The notes under the pieces: model-generated | Databases searched by the model: none | Told to the model about the DNA's origin: nothing | Seen by the model: the letters and a program-made list of their open reading frames with translations, nothing else | Made by a program: the position numbers and the translations under genes | Source of the DNA: Leptospira soteropolitanensis | GTDB taxonomy: Bacteria; Spirochaetota; Leptospiria; Leptospirales; Leptospiraceae | NCBI RefSeq assembly: GCF_026151655.1 | Contig: NZ_JAMQPN010000002.1 | Coordinates: forward strand, 496,001 to 560,000 | Direction: 5' to 3' | DNA: 64,000 nucleotides | In this document: piece by piece, positions 15,605-26,127 of the stretch | Numbering within the stretch: position 1 is the stretch's first letter | How the letters are laid out: every line of letters starts with the position of its first letter

Positions 15605-18600
15605 CTAAACTTTTCTTACAAACTTAGCAAAAGAAATCTTAGAAAAAATATGTTTAAAATCCTCTTTGATTCTGTACAACACCGGAACAAAAATCAAAGT
15701 CACACCTGTGGCAAAAAACAATCCCCACCCAAAAGCAAGTGATAACGGTTGGACAAATGGATCCAAAGTCGGAATTCCGTAAGCACTTGGAACAAGACCA
15801 ATCACTGTACTAATGGTAGTTAAAAAAATGGGACGCAAACGAATGGCTCCACCATTGATGATCGCATCTTCAATCGACATTCCTTGTAACCTAAGTTCTT
15901 CGATGAAGGTAATGAGAATAAGAGTGTTGGCAACAATCGATCCACTAAGTGCCACAATGGCTAAAGTACTCATAAAACTAAGTGGCATTCCATGTGTCAT
16001 AAGAGCAAAAAGAACTCCCACAATTCCAAAAGGAATGGAACCGATGATCACTGTCGTTGTTCCTATGGAATTAAAATACACGATAAAAATTCCAAAAATT
16101 ACAGCCACTGCAAGTAACATGGAAATTCCTAAATCACGAAATGACTTACCCGCATCTTCTTGTTCCCCACCAAAAATCACCGAATAAGATTTCGCAGTAT
16201 ATTTATCTATATTCACAAGATTCTTTAGTTGTCGGTTCACAAAGAGTGAAGTCGTTTTATCTGTATCAACAGAAGCTTCCAAACGAACGACACGTTGTAA
16301 ATCCTGTCTGTTGATCATCGAATAATCGCGATCCTTTTCAAAATAGGCTACTTGGTTTAGAGGAATCAACCTTCTGTTTCGGTTTTCCACTTTTACTGAA
16401 TTCAAACTAGAAACCGACTGTCTTTCTTTCTCAGGGAACCTCACTAAAATATTAATTCTATCTTCCCCTTTACTAATCGTAGAGGCAACTTCACCGTTAA
16501 AGGCAGTGCGAACCGATCTTGCAATATCTCTTGCACTTACATCTGTTCTACCAGCAATTTCATCTTTAACAAAGAATCGGTATTCTTCTTTTCCAAGTTC
16601 CAGGTCGATCCGAATGTCAGAAACGCCTTCCATTTTTTTAAGTTCTTTGGTATAAAGATCTGCAATCTCCTGAATGACACCAAACTCAGCACCGCGAATC
16701 TCCAAACTCACAGGTTTTCCAACGGGTGGTCCTTTGATTTTGGCATTCACATCATAAATCATGTCTTTAGGGAAGTTTCCCGATACTTTGTTTTCTTCAA
16801 TATAATCGCGAATTTTTTTTACAAGAGCCCTTGCATCTTCCCATTCTTTCCTATCTGCAGCAGTGACTAGTTTCATTGTTAGGTGAGATCTATGAACCTC
16901 TTGTCCAGGTTTTGGATCTGTAATCGGATTTTCATGAATTCCAATTCGACTACGAAGATGCACAAAATCTTTACCTGCCATTGTAGTAATCACAGGTTCC
17001 ATTTTTTCAATGATATCAAGGTTTTTCTGAAGTGTGGTTCCGATTGGCATCCAAATTTTAACTTCGATATCTTCTTCGCTACCAGACGGAAACATCACAA
17101 AAGGTAAAAATCTTCCCGCAAGGAACAAAGTGAAGAAAAAGATAAAAGTAAAAATAGCAAGAACAAAAACTCTATGTTTTAGAGCAAAACCCATAGTTCG
17201 TTTGTAAGCAGAAAAGACATATCCAAATGCCCCTTCCTTCTCTTCGATTGATTCGTTCTTTTTGACGGCTCCTTGAAATGATTTCGGCAAAAATAAATTC
17301 AGCCAATTTGGTAAAAACACTAGAGCAAAAAGTATAGAACTAGCAAGCGTTACAAGAACAACGGCTGGAATTCCTAAAATAAACTTTCCGATCACCCCAC
17401 TCATAAACAAAAGTGGGAAAAAAGCAGCAGAAATGACTAAAAACGATACTAAAAGAGGCACGAGTACGTCTTTAAATGTTTGTAAGATGGCCTCTCGCCT
17501 TTCCTTTCCTTCCTGCATGAGCCGGTATGTGTTTTCAGCTACAACAATGGAATTGTCTACCATCATACCCAAAACCATTACCATTCCAAAAATCGTAATC
17601 GTATTGATCGTAAAACCAAACTGTTTCAAAAAAATAAATGCTATGAGAAAAATAAATATGATCGCAACGCTAATCATTAAACTTAATCTCATTCCTAAAA
17701 TAAAAATCAGTGATAAAAGTACGAGAACAAGACCTGTCTCAAAATTTAAAATTAAGTCTCCAAGTTGGCGACGAACGTCCTTACTTTTGTCATCATAGAT
17801 TTGAATATCTACATCTGGGAAGTTTCCCTGCATCGAAGTTACTAAAGTTTTTACTGTATCGGCAGTGGTAATGATATCCGCTTGGTCTGTTTTCCAAACC
17901 CTCAAAATGATACTGTGTTTTCCATTTAGTTTTTCATAAGTTTTTTCTTCTTCAAAACCATCTACGACTTTAGCAATATCTTTTAAAACGGTAGCAAAAC
18001 CAAATTCATTTCCAAGAATCGGAACAGAAAGCATATCTTTCGCTTCTTCAAAATCCCCTCGGGTACGCAAAAGATATTCGGTTCCATTCACTTTAAGTCT
18101 TCCAGAAGGAATGTTTATATTCCGTGAACCCAAGGCATTCAGAACCGTATTCAAACCAACTTCTTTTGCGTTTAAAACTTTTGGATCTACTTCTACAAGG
18201 AACTCACGGTTCCGATATCCAATTTTTTCAATTTCGGCGATTTCTTTTACCTGGAAAAATCTATCCTCAAAAGCCTTGGCTGTATCACGTAACACGCGGT
18301 AATCGGCGATTGAATCTTTGGAGTTATCTTTTAAAGTAAGTGAAAGGCTGATAACTTCCTGTTTTTCAGTGGTAATTTCTCGCACTTTAGGTTTTTGTGC
18401 GTTATCGGGAAGCCGCACAGAATCTACGGCGTCTTTCACATCATCCAAAACTTTTTTTGTGTTTTTTGTCCCTTCTACAATGAAGATCATAATCACACTA
18501 ACATTTTCTAAGTTATAACTTCTGATTTTATCGATTTTGGCAACGGCACGTAACTTCTTTTCAATGGGAATCGCAACTAGTCTCTCAATCTCTTCAGGAG

Positions 18601-18766
18601 TGGCACCAGGTAGTGGTGCTTCGATAACAATTTTATCAAGCGCAACATTTGGGAAAGCTTCCCTATGCATGGAAATTAAACGTGAAAGTCCGATCAAAAC
18701 GAGGAGGACTAAAATGAACTGAACGATAAGAGTTTTATCGGTAATGAATTTGGCAATGTTCTGCAT
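15605..18766 (-). CDS. RND-family efflux transporter (AcrB/HAE type)
   Basis: 1053 aa from ATG at 18766, full length for an inner-membrane RND pump. TM1 is at about residues 12-31, followed by a large periplasmic loop with the PGATPEEIE motif. The central TM2-6 block contains MVLGMMVDNSIVVAENTYR, the TM4 region with the conserved acidic residue. A second loop and TM8-12 (STLAIVALSG, PSAYG, FVPVLYRI) follow. These pumps use proton flux to expel drugs, lipids or metals with an adaptor and an outer-membrane channel. Neither partner gene is adjacent. A TetR-type palindrome lies 20 bp upstream of the start, so repression by a TetR-family regulator is likely. Confidence 0.93.
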   Translation of the reverse strand: MQNIAKFITDKTLIVQFILVLLVLIGLSRLISMHREAFPNVALDKIVIEAPLPGATPEEIERLVAIPIEKKLRAVAKIDKIRSYNLENVSVIMIFIVEGTKNTKKVLDDVKDAVDSVRLPDNAQKPKVREITTEKQEVISLSLTLKDNSKDSIADYRVLRDTAKAFEDRFFQVKEIAEIEKIGYRNREFLVEVDPKVLNAKEVGLNTVLNALGSRNINIPSGRLKVNGTEYLLRTRGDFEEAKDMLSVPILGNEFGFATVLKDIAKVVDGFEEEKTYEKLNGKHSIILRVWKTDQADIITTADTVKTLVTSMQGNFPDVDIQIYDDKSKDVRRQLGDLILNFETGLVLVLLSLIFILGMRLSLMISVAIIFIFLIAFIFLKQFGFTINTITIFGMVMVLGMMVDNSIVVAENTYRLMQEGKERREAILQTFKDVLVPLLVSFLVISAAFFPLLFMSGVIGKFILGIPAVVLVTLASSILFALVFLPNWLNLFLPKSFQGAVKKNESIEEKEGAFGYVFSAYKRTMGFALKHRVFVLAIFTFIFFFTLFLAGRFLPFVMFPSGSEEDIEVKIWMPIGTTLQKNLDIIEKMEPVITTMAGKDFVHLRSRIGIHENPITDPKPGQEVHRSHLTMKLVTAADRKEWEDARALVKKIRDYIEENKVSGNFPKDMIYDVNAKIKGPPVGKPVSLEIRGAEFGVIQEIADLYTKELKKMEGVSDIRIDLELGKEEYRFFVKDEIAGRTDVSARDIARSVRTAFNGEVASTISKGEDRINILVRFPEKERQSVSSLNSVKVENRNRRLIPLNQVAYFEKDRDYSMINRQDLQRVVRLEASVDTDKTTSLFVNRQLKNLVNIDKYTAKSYSVIFGGEQEDAGKSFRDLGISMLLAVAVIFGIFIVYFNSIGTTTVIIGSIPFGIVGVLFALMTHGMPLSFMSTLAIVALSGSIVANTLILITFIEELRLQGMSIEDAIINGGAIRLRPIFLTTISTVIGLVPSAYGIPTLDPFVQPLSLAFGWGLFFATGVTLIFVPVLYRIKEDFKHIFSKISFAKFVRKV

Positions 18767-18786
18767 TCGCTACTTCCCAAAAATGT

Positions 18787-18800
18787 TGACTAACTAGTCA
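18787..18800 (-). promoter_or_regulatory. TetR-type operator upstream of the RND gene
   Basis: TGACTA-ac-TAGTCA is a perfect inverted repeat 20 bp upstream of the RND start codon. It matches the TGACTNNNTAGTCA-like palindromes bound by many TetR/AcrR repressors of efflux genes. No TetR gene is next to it in this window. Confidence 0.55.
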
Positions 18801-19033
18801 GTTTTTATTGGAACAGAGGAAAAACAACAGATTTTGTTGTATGGATAGGAATTTCTGAACATAAAGGGTCGAAACAAAAGTAAACACGGTATCCTCAAAG
18901 GAATTTGTGTCATTTCTTTGTCGTAATTTACCAAACCGACAAATGTTTTTTAGCCAAAGATTTAACTTCTGAACAAAAGAAACTTTTGTCCTTGCGTTGA
19001 TTTAAACTTCTATTTTTAAGCCAGAAAGATTAT

Positions 19034-21745
19034 TTAAGTTCCTATCCATTTTAAGAGAGTTTGCTTTAAATTTTCTTTTTGTACGGGTTTACTAATGTAA
19101 TCATTCATTCCCATCATAAGACATTTTTCTCTTTCCCCTGCAATAATCCCTGCAGTAACGGCAATGATTGGTATATCTTTACCGCTAGGAAGTTTTCTAA
19201 TTTCTTTGGTTGCATCGTATCCATTCATAACAGGCATTTGTATATCCATAAGAATGAGCGCAGGACTTTCTTCTAAAAAAACTTGAATGGCCTCTTCGCC
19301 ATTTTGAGCCTCTAAGATTTTTACTTCAGGGAGAATTCTTTTAATAAAATTTCGCATAAGTCCAAGATTCACCGGATTATCTTCCACAACCAAGATTTTT
19401 GAATTTCCTACAATTTGTTCCTGTAAATTCATACCTTGATCATTTGTAAACGACTCATTTGGTTTTAGTTGCGGATCAATTTCAGGAACCCGAAGTTCAA
19501 TTTCAAAAAAGAATTCACTTCCCCGGTTTAATTCACTTTTTAATTGTAAATCGGATTTCATCAGGGCAAGTAACTGTTTACAAATTGCCAGACCAAGACC
19601 TGTGCCACCAAACCTTCGTGTGGTGGAAAAATCCTCTTGTGTAAAGGAATCAAATACCTTTTCTTGGCTTTCTTTGGCGATACCAATCCCCGTATCTTTG
19701 ATTGAAATTCTAATTTTCACCGACTTCGCATCTGTAAATTCTAGTTTCGTTACATCACATTCAACAAAACCTGATTCGGTAAATTTGATTGCATTTCCGA
19801 GTAAGTTTAAGAGGATCTGCCTTAATCGATTTGAATCAAACATTAAAAGAGGAGGAATGTTTTCATCGATGTGAAAGTGAATATCTAGTCCCTTAATGAG
19901 CGCTTGGATATTCATAATTTTGATTGCCTCTAAAACTAATTTTTTCAAATTATATGGTTCTTCTGCTAGTTTTAACTTACCAGCTTCTGCTTTCGAAAAA
20001 TCTAAAACGTCGTTGACTATGTTTAACAAGGCATGTGCAGACTGTTTTACTATTTGCGCATATTCGTTATAAGAGGAATCCTCTAATGTCTCAGCAAGTA
20101 AATCGGAATAACCAATAATCCCATTAAGAGGAGTTCGAATTTCATGACTCATATTAGCCAAAAATTCTGACTTAGCGCTATATGCTTTTTCTGCAAATTC
20201 TTTCGCTGCTTTTAATTCTAGTTTGGTTTCATAAGCCTCGGTAATATCCCTTGTGAACATCAATATCCCACCGATACCACCATTCAGTTGGCTCCAAGGC
20301 CGAATTTCCCATTGAATCACTTGGTCTTTATCCCAACCAGGGGGCCTCCATACATCCTCATCTCTTTTTAAAACTTCACCCCGCAAACCACGTGCGTGAA
20401 TCTCTTTCCATTCCTTACTAATATTTGGGAAGATTTCATAATGGCTTTTTCCGATGATCTCTTCTTTGGAAAAGGGAATTTTATAATCTTCAATCCAGCG
20501 CTGACTGAGGGCTACATAACGCATTTCTTGGTCTAACATAGCTACGGCCGCAGGAGCATGCTCCACAAAAGACCACAAAATCGATGTTTGTGCAGCTAAC
20601 GTCATTTCCCATTTTTTACGTTCATTGATATCTTGGATGATACCATAAATTTTAACTATTTTTTCTTCTTCATATTCAGCACGGCCAATGGTTCTTACCC
20701 AAGTTTGGTTTCCCTTCGCAGTGACCATTTCCAATTCTAAATCATATTCTTTTCCTTCCGCTAAAAGTAGGGAAATTGCATTTGTTATCTTTTGTTTGCT
20801 TACTTCTGATGGAAAGAATTGAAGTCCACCTTCCACACTTGGAATAAAATTATCATCTACCTCGTGAATTTGTTTTGTTACATTTGTCCAACTTGCTTTT
20901 TTCGTCCTTAAATCCAAATCCCAACCACCGATCCTTGCAATGCCCGCAACTTGATCGAGTAACCTAGATATATTTTGTAACTCCATCTCAGCTTGTAAGG
21001 ATTCCGAAATATCTAGAATTTGTGAAAGGTAATAAACAGGATTTCCTAAATGATCCCGAATGATCGATTTATTCAACACAGCCCAAATCAAACGATTGTC
21101 TTTAGTAATGTAACGTTTTTTAATCTGAAAATTATGAATCAATCCTCGACTCAGCTTCTCTAAATGAGATAGTTCTAAATCTAAATCCTCAGGATGAGTA
21201 ATATCGGAAATTGATTTTGTTTTTAACTCTCTGTCCGTATAACCAAGCCATTGACAGAAAGTTGAATTTACCTCAACCACTTCTCCATGAGGGTTTTCGA
21301 TTTCCATACCGATACTAGAATTACGAAAAGAAGATGAAAACAAATCCCTAGAAAATTCGGTCGATTGTATGATATGAGGATCTTGGCCTATAGAATCATC
21401 AATGGTTGTATCCAAAACCAGAAGAATGTATTTTTTTCCAGACTCTATAAACTCTTTGGAATGGAACCGAAAAGGAAAACCTGCACTATTACTGGGATCA
21501 AAACAAATCCGACCCAAAAAAGTTTCTTTTTTTACGGAAGCGGTATTTAATAAAAAACCTGAATGAGTCAGAATACATTCCACAGGAAAAGATTGTTCAT
21601 TGAATCGTCCCATTGACCGAGAAGCTACGGGACTTGGATAAACCACTCCAATGGATGTATCCCACACCAAAAATCCATGCAAACCATATTCCAATACAAG
21701 GTCGCATAATTCTTGTTTATCCGAAATTAATGAAACTGGATTCAT
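19034..21745 (-). CDS. Hybrid PAS sensor histidine kinase/response regulator
   Basis: 903 aa. The order is a degenerate N-terminal sensor region (1-120), three PAS/PAC units (about 130-250, 260-375, 385-505), HisKA with FLANMSHEIRTPLNG (about 530), HATPase with NLLGNAIKFTESG, DTGIGI and RFGGTGLGLAI (about 640-765), and a C-terminal receiver with VEDNPVN and the phospho-acceptor Asp in LMDIQMPVMNGYDA. No transmembrane segment is seen, so it should sense a cytoplasmic signal through PAS domains. It starts 24 bp after the stop of a heme-binding DUF3365 lipoprotein gene on the same strand, suggesting an operon. No output-regulator gene is adjacent. Confidence 0.93.
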   Translation of the reverse strand: MNPVSLISDKQELCDLVLEYGLHGFLVWDTSIGVVYPSPVASRSMGRFNEQSFPVECILTHSGFLLNTASVKKETFLGRICFDPSNSAGFPFRFHSKEFIESGKKYILLVLDTTIDDSIGQDPHIIQSTEFSRDLFSSSFRNSSIGMEIENPHGEVVEVNSTFCQWLGYTDRELKTKSISDITHPEDLDLELSHLEKLSRGLIHNFQIKKRYITKDNRLIWAVLNKSIIRDHLGNPVYYLSQILDISESLQAEMELQNISRLLDQVAGIARIGGWDLDLRTKKASWTNVTKQIHEVDDNFIPSVEGGLQFFPSEVSKQKITNAISLLLAEGKEYDLELEMVTAKGNQTWVRTIGRAEYEEEKIVKIYGIIQDINERKKWEMTLAAQTSILWSFVEHAPAAVAMLDQEMRYVALSQRWIEDYKIPFSKEEIIGKSHYEIFPNISKEWKEIHARGLRGEVLKRDEDVWRPPGWDKDQVIQWEIRPWSQLNGGIGGILMFTRDITEAYETKLELKAAKEFAEKAYSAKSEFLANMSHEIRTPLNGIIGYSDLLAETLEDSSYNEYAQIVKQSAHALLNIVNDVLDFSKAEAGKLKLAEEPYNLKKLVLEAIKIMNIQALIKGLDIHFHIDENIPPLLMFDSNRLRQILLNLLGNAIKFTESGFVECDVTKLEFTDAKSVKIRISIKDTGIGIAKESQEKVFDSFTQEDFSTTRRFGGTGLGLAICKQLLALMKSDLQLKSELNRGSEFFFEIELRVPEIDPQLKPNESFTNDQGMNLQEQIVGNSKILVVEDNPVNLGLMRNFIKRILPEVKILEAQNGEEAIQVFLEESPALILMDIQMPVMNGYDATKEIRKLPSGKDIPIIAVTAGIIAGEREKCLMMGMNDYISKPVQKENLKQTLLKWIGT

Positions 21746-21769
21746 CGTGTTCTTTATTTGAAAGTAATT

Positions 21770-22333
21770 TTACCGTGCAAACTGTACAGAAAAAAGACCT
21801 CGTAAATTTCCCACTCGATACCCTCGGGCCTGATCATCCGGATATTCTTTTTGCAAAACTTCTAAGGTTTCTTTTTTGATGTCCACATTGGGTTCCCCGT
21901 GACACTGTAAACACAAACCTGCAGTGGGAATCGGAACATAAACGGTTACCGTATCACGAGTAGTAACAGTCTTCACTGGATACTCACCTTCCTTTGTAGG
22001 GTTTTCACTGATCTCTAAAAATATTTTCCTTTCTTCTTCCGAAACAAAATTCATAGGGTTCCTTGGTTTATCAGAAATTCGACGCAAGAGAACACCTTTT
22101 TTCGATCCAAGATTACTAGTAAAAGACATTGCATTCTGTTTACAAAATGGGATGGCATTTTTTGTCCCACCTTCGGCAATTGCGTTCGTTAATTTCTGGA
22201 CCAAATTGGTTTTGGCTTCTTTTGTGATCTCAAGAGCCATTCCTTCATAATCCGCTTTTCGACAACCCAAGTTTACCAAAAGAGATAAAACCGGTATGAT
22301 AGTGCCCACGGCTATTTTCGAAATTTCATTCAT
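21770..22333 (-). CDS. DUF3365 (Tll0287-like) heme-binding lipoprotein
   Basis: 187 aa from ATG at 22333. The N-terminus is a lipoprotein signal ending LLVNLGC, so the protein should be anchored in a membrane facing the periplasm. The C-terminal half has CLQCH, a c-type heme attachment motif, within the TAGLCLQCHGEP context typical of DUF3365 proteins. Members of this family bind heme and are thought to act as redox or gas sensors. It is the first gene of a likely two-gene operon with the downstream hybrid kinase. Confidence 0.85.
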   Translation of the reverse strand: MNEISKIAVGTIIPVLSLLVNLGCRKADYEGMALEITKEAKTNLVQKLTNAIAEGGTKNAIPFCKQNAMSFTSNLGSKKGVLLRRISDKPRNPMNFVSEEERKIFLEISENPTKEGEYPVKTVTTRDTVTVYVPIPTAGLCLQCHGEPNVDIKKETLEVLQKEYPDDQARGYRVGNLRGLFSVQFAR

Positions 22334-22517
22334 CCTTAAAAAACCCTCGCCAAAATCTTAGTCCTTTTTTTCTTTTCTGCAACTGTAAATACGATAGTTC
22401 TGATATTTCAAAAAACTCTTTGATCAGACGGGAAGTTTTTCAAAAATCAACCCAATTCTAGAATAGAGCCGTTTGACAACACGTATCAATCTCAAAATCT
22501 TGACCTTAGTTCCCTCT

Positions 22518-23540
22518 ATGAAACAAACAAAAATTGCAATCATTGGTGCTGGTGGTCTTACCGGTAAAGAACTTACGAAACTTCTTTTTCACCATCCTGG
22601 TTTTGAGTTGGTGCATGTTACCTCCAATCAAGTAAACGGAAAACACATCCGTGAAGTTTTCCCTGACCTTAGCCATTTACCTGATTTAGAATTTCATAAA
22701 CACGAAGCACCTGTTCCTAAAGATGCAGGAATAGTTCTTGCGACTCCCAATGAAGTTTCTTTAGAAAAAGCTCCTGAGTTTTTAAAAGAAGGAAGAAAGG
22801 TAATCGACCTCTCTGGAACCTTCCGACTCCACAACCAAAGTAAATTTGAAAAAGCTTATCAGTTTACTCATACAAATTTTTCTTTGATGGACCAAGTTGT
22901 CTTCGGGTTACCGGAACTTTTCAGAGAAAAAATAAAGAATGCAAACTTTGTTTCGAATCCCGGTTGTTATGCAACTTCTGCCATTTTTCCGATTGCCCTT
23001 CTTGGAAATTTAAGAAAAGAAATCCAGGGGCCTGTGATTGTAGATGCAAAATCTGGTGTGAGTGGTGCAGGTGGAAGGACAGAAGAAATCAAATATGCAT
23101 ATACCAATGTGTATGAAAATTTCAGAGCATATAAAATTTTAACCCACCAACATGAACCAGAAATGGAAGAATATGGATTTGTAGGAACGGAAGAAAAAGA
23201 AATTCATTTTACACCACATTTACTTCCCATCTACAGAGGAATCCTTGCTACCATCTATATTTCCTTTCCAAAAGGAATTAGTGAAGCACAAGTCAAAGAA
23301 AAATTCCAAGTGGCCGTCGAAAAAGAACCCTTTATCAGATTATACAAAACTCCCGAAGAAGTAGAAATTAGAAAGGTACAAAATACAAACTTTTTGGACT
23401 TAGGATATCGTATCAAAGGAAACACACTGGTCATTGTCTCAGCACTCGACAATTTAGTGAAAGGGGCAGCAGGCCAGGCCTTACAAAATTTGAATTTGAT
23501 GTATGGTTATCCAGAAACAGAAGGTCTTGTTACCCTTTAA
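22518..23540 (+). CDS. argC: N-acetyl-gamma-glutamyl-phosphate reductase
   Basis: 340 aa from ATG at 22518, chosen because [13 protein letters not shown] begins the Rossmann fold; an earlier in-frame TTG (22473) is really part of a TTGACA promoter element. The enzyme catalyses the NADPH-dependent third step of arginine synthesis (EC 1.2.1.38). The nucleotide loop GAGGLTGKE is near residues 10-18, and the active-site cysteine lies in [19 protein letters not shown] is also typical. No other arg gene is adjacent. The downstream nucleosidase-like gene overlaps its 3' end by 38 bp, so both are probably co-transcribed. Confidence 0.95.
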   Translation: MKQTKIAIIGAGGLTGKELTKLLFHHPGFELVHVTSNQVNGKHIREVFPDLSHLPDLEFHKHEAPVPKDAGIVLATPNEVSLEKAPEFLKEGRKVIDLSGTFRLHNQSKFEKAYQFTHTNFSLMDQVVFGLPELFREKIKNANFVSNPGCYATSAIFPIALLGNLRKEIQGPVIVDAKSGVSGAGGRTEEIKYAYTNVYENFRAYKILTHQHEPEMEEYGFVGTEEKEIHFTPHLLPIYRGILATIYISFPKGISEAQVKEKFQVAVEKEPFIRLYKTPEEVEIRKVQNTNFLDLGYRIKGNTLVIVSALDNLVKGAAGQALQNLNLMYGYPETEGLVTL

Positions 23541-24135
23541 CAAAAACAAAACACTTGTTACCGGAGCGTTTGAAGGAGAAATAAATCTCCTCAGGGCTTC
23601 GGATAAGTTTCCCTATTTAGAAGTAATGGGAATTGGAAATTTAGAAGCGGCAGTCCAACTATCGGAATACCTTTCTAAAAACAAAGAGATACGTCATATT
23701 GTTTTTTTTGGATCTTGCGGGGTATATGATTGGAGCAAAATCCAAGTGGGATCCATTATTTCACCAAACAGAGTATATACGAAAGAATTGGCCCATGCCT
23801 TAAAAATGGCAAAACAAATTCCCGAATCCCCAGAGTTTCATGAACTTGTTCCGGACAAGTTTTTCAAAACGGCAAAATGTAATGCACCAACTACAATCAC
23901 GTTAACAGAACTAAAACAGCCTCCAGAAGAATCATGGAAAAATTTAGAAGTTGAAAATTTGGAACTGTTTGGAATCGCCAAAGTTGCAACAAAATTTTCC
24001 ATTACGGTCACCGCTTATTTAGCCGTAACCAATTCAGTTGGACCCAATGGCTCTAATGAATGGGCCAAAAACTGGAAAAACCTATCCGAGTCCTTACAAA
24101 ATCAATTTTTAAAAGCAGGGAAGGAAATCACTTAA
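23503..24135 (+). CDS. Nucleoside phosphorylase/nucleosidase-family protein (MqnB-like)
   Basis: 210 aa from ATG at 23503, overlapping argC by 38 bp (TTG 23527 is an alternative). The PNP_UDP fold is visible: GIGNLEAA, then [11 protein letters not shown], a late [13 protein letters not shown] that binds the ribose, and VTNSVG. The family cleaves N-glycosidic bonds of nucleosides; relatives include MTA/SAH nucleosidase and futalosine hydrolase (MqnB). The length and the VENLE region suit an MqnB-like enzyme of menaquinone synthesis, but I cannot separate these from sequence alone. Confidence 0.75.
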   Translation: MVIQKQKVLLPFNKNKTLVTGAFEGEINLLRASDKFPYLEVMGIGNLEAAVQLSEYLSKNKEIRHIVFFGSCGVYDWSKIQVGSIISPNRVYTKELAHALKMAKQIPESPEFHELVPDKFFKTAKCNAPTTITLTELKQPPEESWKNLEVENLELFGIAKVATKFSITVTAYLAVTNSVGPNGSNEWAKNWKNLSESLQNQFLKAGKEIT

Positions 24136-24296
24136 ACCCAAATTTTTCTTTCTCGAAAAAAGTCCCATCTAAGATAAAAATCTTTTTGAATCTTCTAAAA
24201 CTTCCCTGACACAATGTGGAACGGGGATGAGCATATAGTTGATACATTCAAATCTCTCCCAAGATTAAAAAAAATTCATTCAAAGATTCCAGTCCA

Positions 24297-25457
24297 TTAA
24301 TATGGAAACCAAAGAATCCCTTCACGTTTTAACTTCTCAATAGCATACCGGTCCGTCATCCCAGCGATGTAATCACAAATGACTCGCGCCCTTCCTTCCT
24401 CTTCTTCTCGATTCCTATAAGATTCTGGAATGGATTCTGGATGAGATTCAAAATGTTTAAACAGTAAATGAATTGTTTCTTTCCCTCTTTCACTCATACG
24501 AGATACTTCAGGATGACGATAGAGCTTAGCAAACAAATAGTCTTTTAATTCCTTAAATTCTATTTGAAATTCTTCGGAAAACTGGACAAGTTTCCATTGT
24601 TTTTGAAACGCTAAAGAAACATCTTCTCTTGATCTTATGGAATATTTTTGTAAAAGGAAATCGATGTTATCTATTAAATCGGAAACCATTAAGTTGAGTA
24701 ATACCCTTCCTGCAGAACGAGAAATAGAATCTATATCGGAATGGTTCGTTTTAGGAAGAGAATCCTTAATTCGTTTCCAAACTTTTAATTCCTTTACATC
24801 AGAGAGATCAAGAAGTCCACTTTCCAATCCATCTTCTAAATCATGAGCACTATAAGTAATTTCATCAGAACTATCAACCACCATTGCTTCTAAAGAAGGA
24901 CCCAAACCTCGCCTAACATTAAGTAACTCCGATTTTTCGTAATCCCCACCATGTTTCATGATTCCCAGTAAAGTTTCCCCACAAAGGTTGAGGCCGGGAA
25001 AATCAGGATAACGGCGTTCTAATTTCTGAACTACACGAAGGGATTGTTTGTTGTGTTCAAATCCACCTTTGCCTCGCATCAAATCAGAAAGTGCCTCTTG
25101 GCCGGCATGACCAAAGGGAGAATGACCCAAATCATGTGCAAGAGCAATGGTTTCACTCAAGTCTTCACTCAGACCAAGAACCTTGGAAATGGTTTTAGAA
25201 ATTCCTGCAACTTCCAATGTATGTGTGAGTCGGTTACGAAAATGATCCCCTTCTGAATAAACAAAAACTTGCGTTTTGTATTCCAAACGTTTGAAAGCAT
25301 GAGAGTGGATGATGCGATCACGGTCCCTCTGAAAGGGAAGTCTGTAGGGATGTTCCGGTTCCGAATACTCTCTTTCACCTGGATTTCTGCTACTAACAGC
25401 ATAAGGAGCAAGGATTTTTTCTTCTTCCTCTAGGAGCCAGTTTCTCCCTTTCTTCAT
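24297..25457 (-). CDS. dgt: dGTP triphosphohydrolase-like HD protein
   Basis: 386 aa from ATG at 25457. The HD-domain ligands are all present: RLTHTLEVAGI (His), AHDLGHSPFGHAG (HD and further His), and SSDEITYSAHDLEDG (Asp and His). DRDRIIHSHAFKRLEYKTQVF is the family's N-terminal signature. The enzyme splits dNTPs to deoxynucleoside plus triphosphate (EC 3.1.5.-), controlling the dNTP pool; such enzymes can also contribute to phage resistance. It stands alone, divergent from the dedA gene. Substrate preference among dNTPs is not visible. Confidence 0.92.
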   Translation of the reverse strand: MKKGRNWLLEEEEKILAPYAVSSRNPGEREYSEPEHPYRLPFQRDRDRIIHSHAFKRLEYKTQVFVYSEGDHFRNRLTHTLEVAGISKTISKVLGLSEDLSETIALAHDLGHSPFGHAGQEALSDLMRGKGGFEHNKQSLRVVQKLERRYPDFPGLNLCGETLLGIMKHGGDYEKSELLNVRRGLGPSLEAMVVDSSDEITYSAHDLEDGLESGLLDLSDVKELKVWKRIKDSLPKTNHSDIDSISRSAGRVLLNLMVSDLIDNIDFLLQKYSIRSREDVSLAFQKQWKLVQFSEEFQIEFKELKDYLFAKLYRHPEVSRMSERGKETIHLLFKHFESHPESIPESYRNREEEEGRARVICDYIAGMTDRYAIEKLKREGILWFPY

Positions 25458-25506
25458 AAATCTCTTTCCTTTTTCGACGAAACCATAAAATCAGTATAAA
25501 TCCCTC

Positions 25507-26127
25507 ATGGACTTTCTACAAACTCTAGTTTCCATTTTTATGCAATACGGTTATTTTGCCGTTTTTGGAATTCTGATCCTTTGTGGATTCGGTCTTCCGG
25601 TTCCTGAAGATATATCCCTCACCGCAGGTGGAGTCATCTCTGGCCTAGGTTATGCCAATGTTCACATTATGTTTTTGGTGGGAATGGCTGGTGTTCTCAT
25701 TGGAGATAGTTTTGTTTTTTGGTTAGGAAGTTACTACGGAGAAAAAGCCCTCACTCTTCCCATCCTAAGAACTGTCCTGCATCCGGAACGATTTGACAAA
25801 GTTCGTGACCAATTCAAAAAATATGGCCGTTGGGTGGTCTTTTTCGGACGTTTTATGCCAGGACTCCGGATGCCTATTTTCTTTACCGCAGGGACTTCCA
25901 AACAAATTAGTTTCATTCGTTTTTTCCTGACCGATGGATTTGCCGCCCTCATCTCCGTTCCTATTTGGGTCTATTTAGGTTATTTTGGGGCCCATAATTT
26001 TGACCAACTGATGGGATGGGTTCGAAACGGCCAAACCATCATCCTCACTCTCGTGGCCCTAGCCATTCTAGTCCTTGCCTTCTTTTGGTGGCGGAGGAAA
26101 CACCGGGAAGAAAGAGGAGAAAAATGA
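25507..26127 (+). CDS. DedA family (VTT domain) membrane protein
   Basis: 206 aa with about five hydrophobic segments. The DedA signature is clear: GFGLPVPEDISL near residue 25, then GDSFVFWLGSYYG and the FGRFMPGLRMPIFFTAG motif (about 115-132) with the conserved G-R arginines. DedA proteins are inner-membrane lipid scramblase-like transporters, with members that recycle undecaprenyl phosphate or phosphatidylethanolamine. The stop overlaps the start of the following lipoprotein gene by 4 bp (ATGA), so the two are coupled. Confidence 0.92.
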   Translation: MDFLQTLVSIFMQYGYFAVFGILILCGFGLPVPEDISLTAGGVISGLGYANVHIMFLVGMAGVLIGDSFVFWLGSYYGEKALTLPILRTVLHPERFDKVRDQFKKYGRWVVFFGRFMPGLRMPIFFTAGTSKQISFIRFFLTDGFAALISVPIWVYLGYFGAHNFDQLMGWVRNGQTIILTLVALAILVLAFFWWRRKHREERGEK

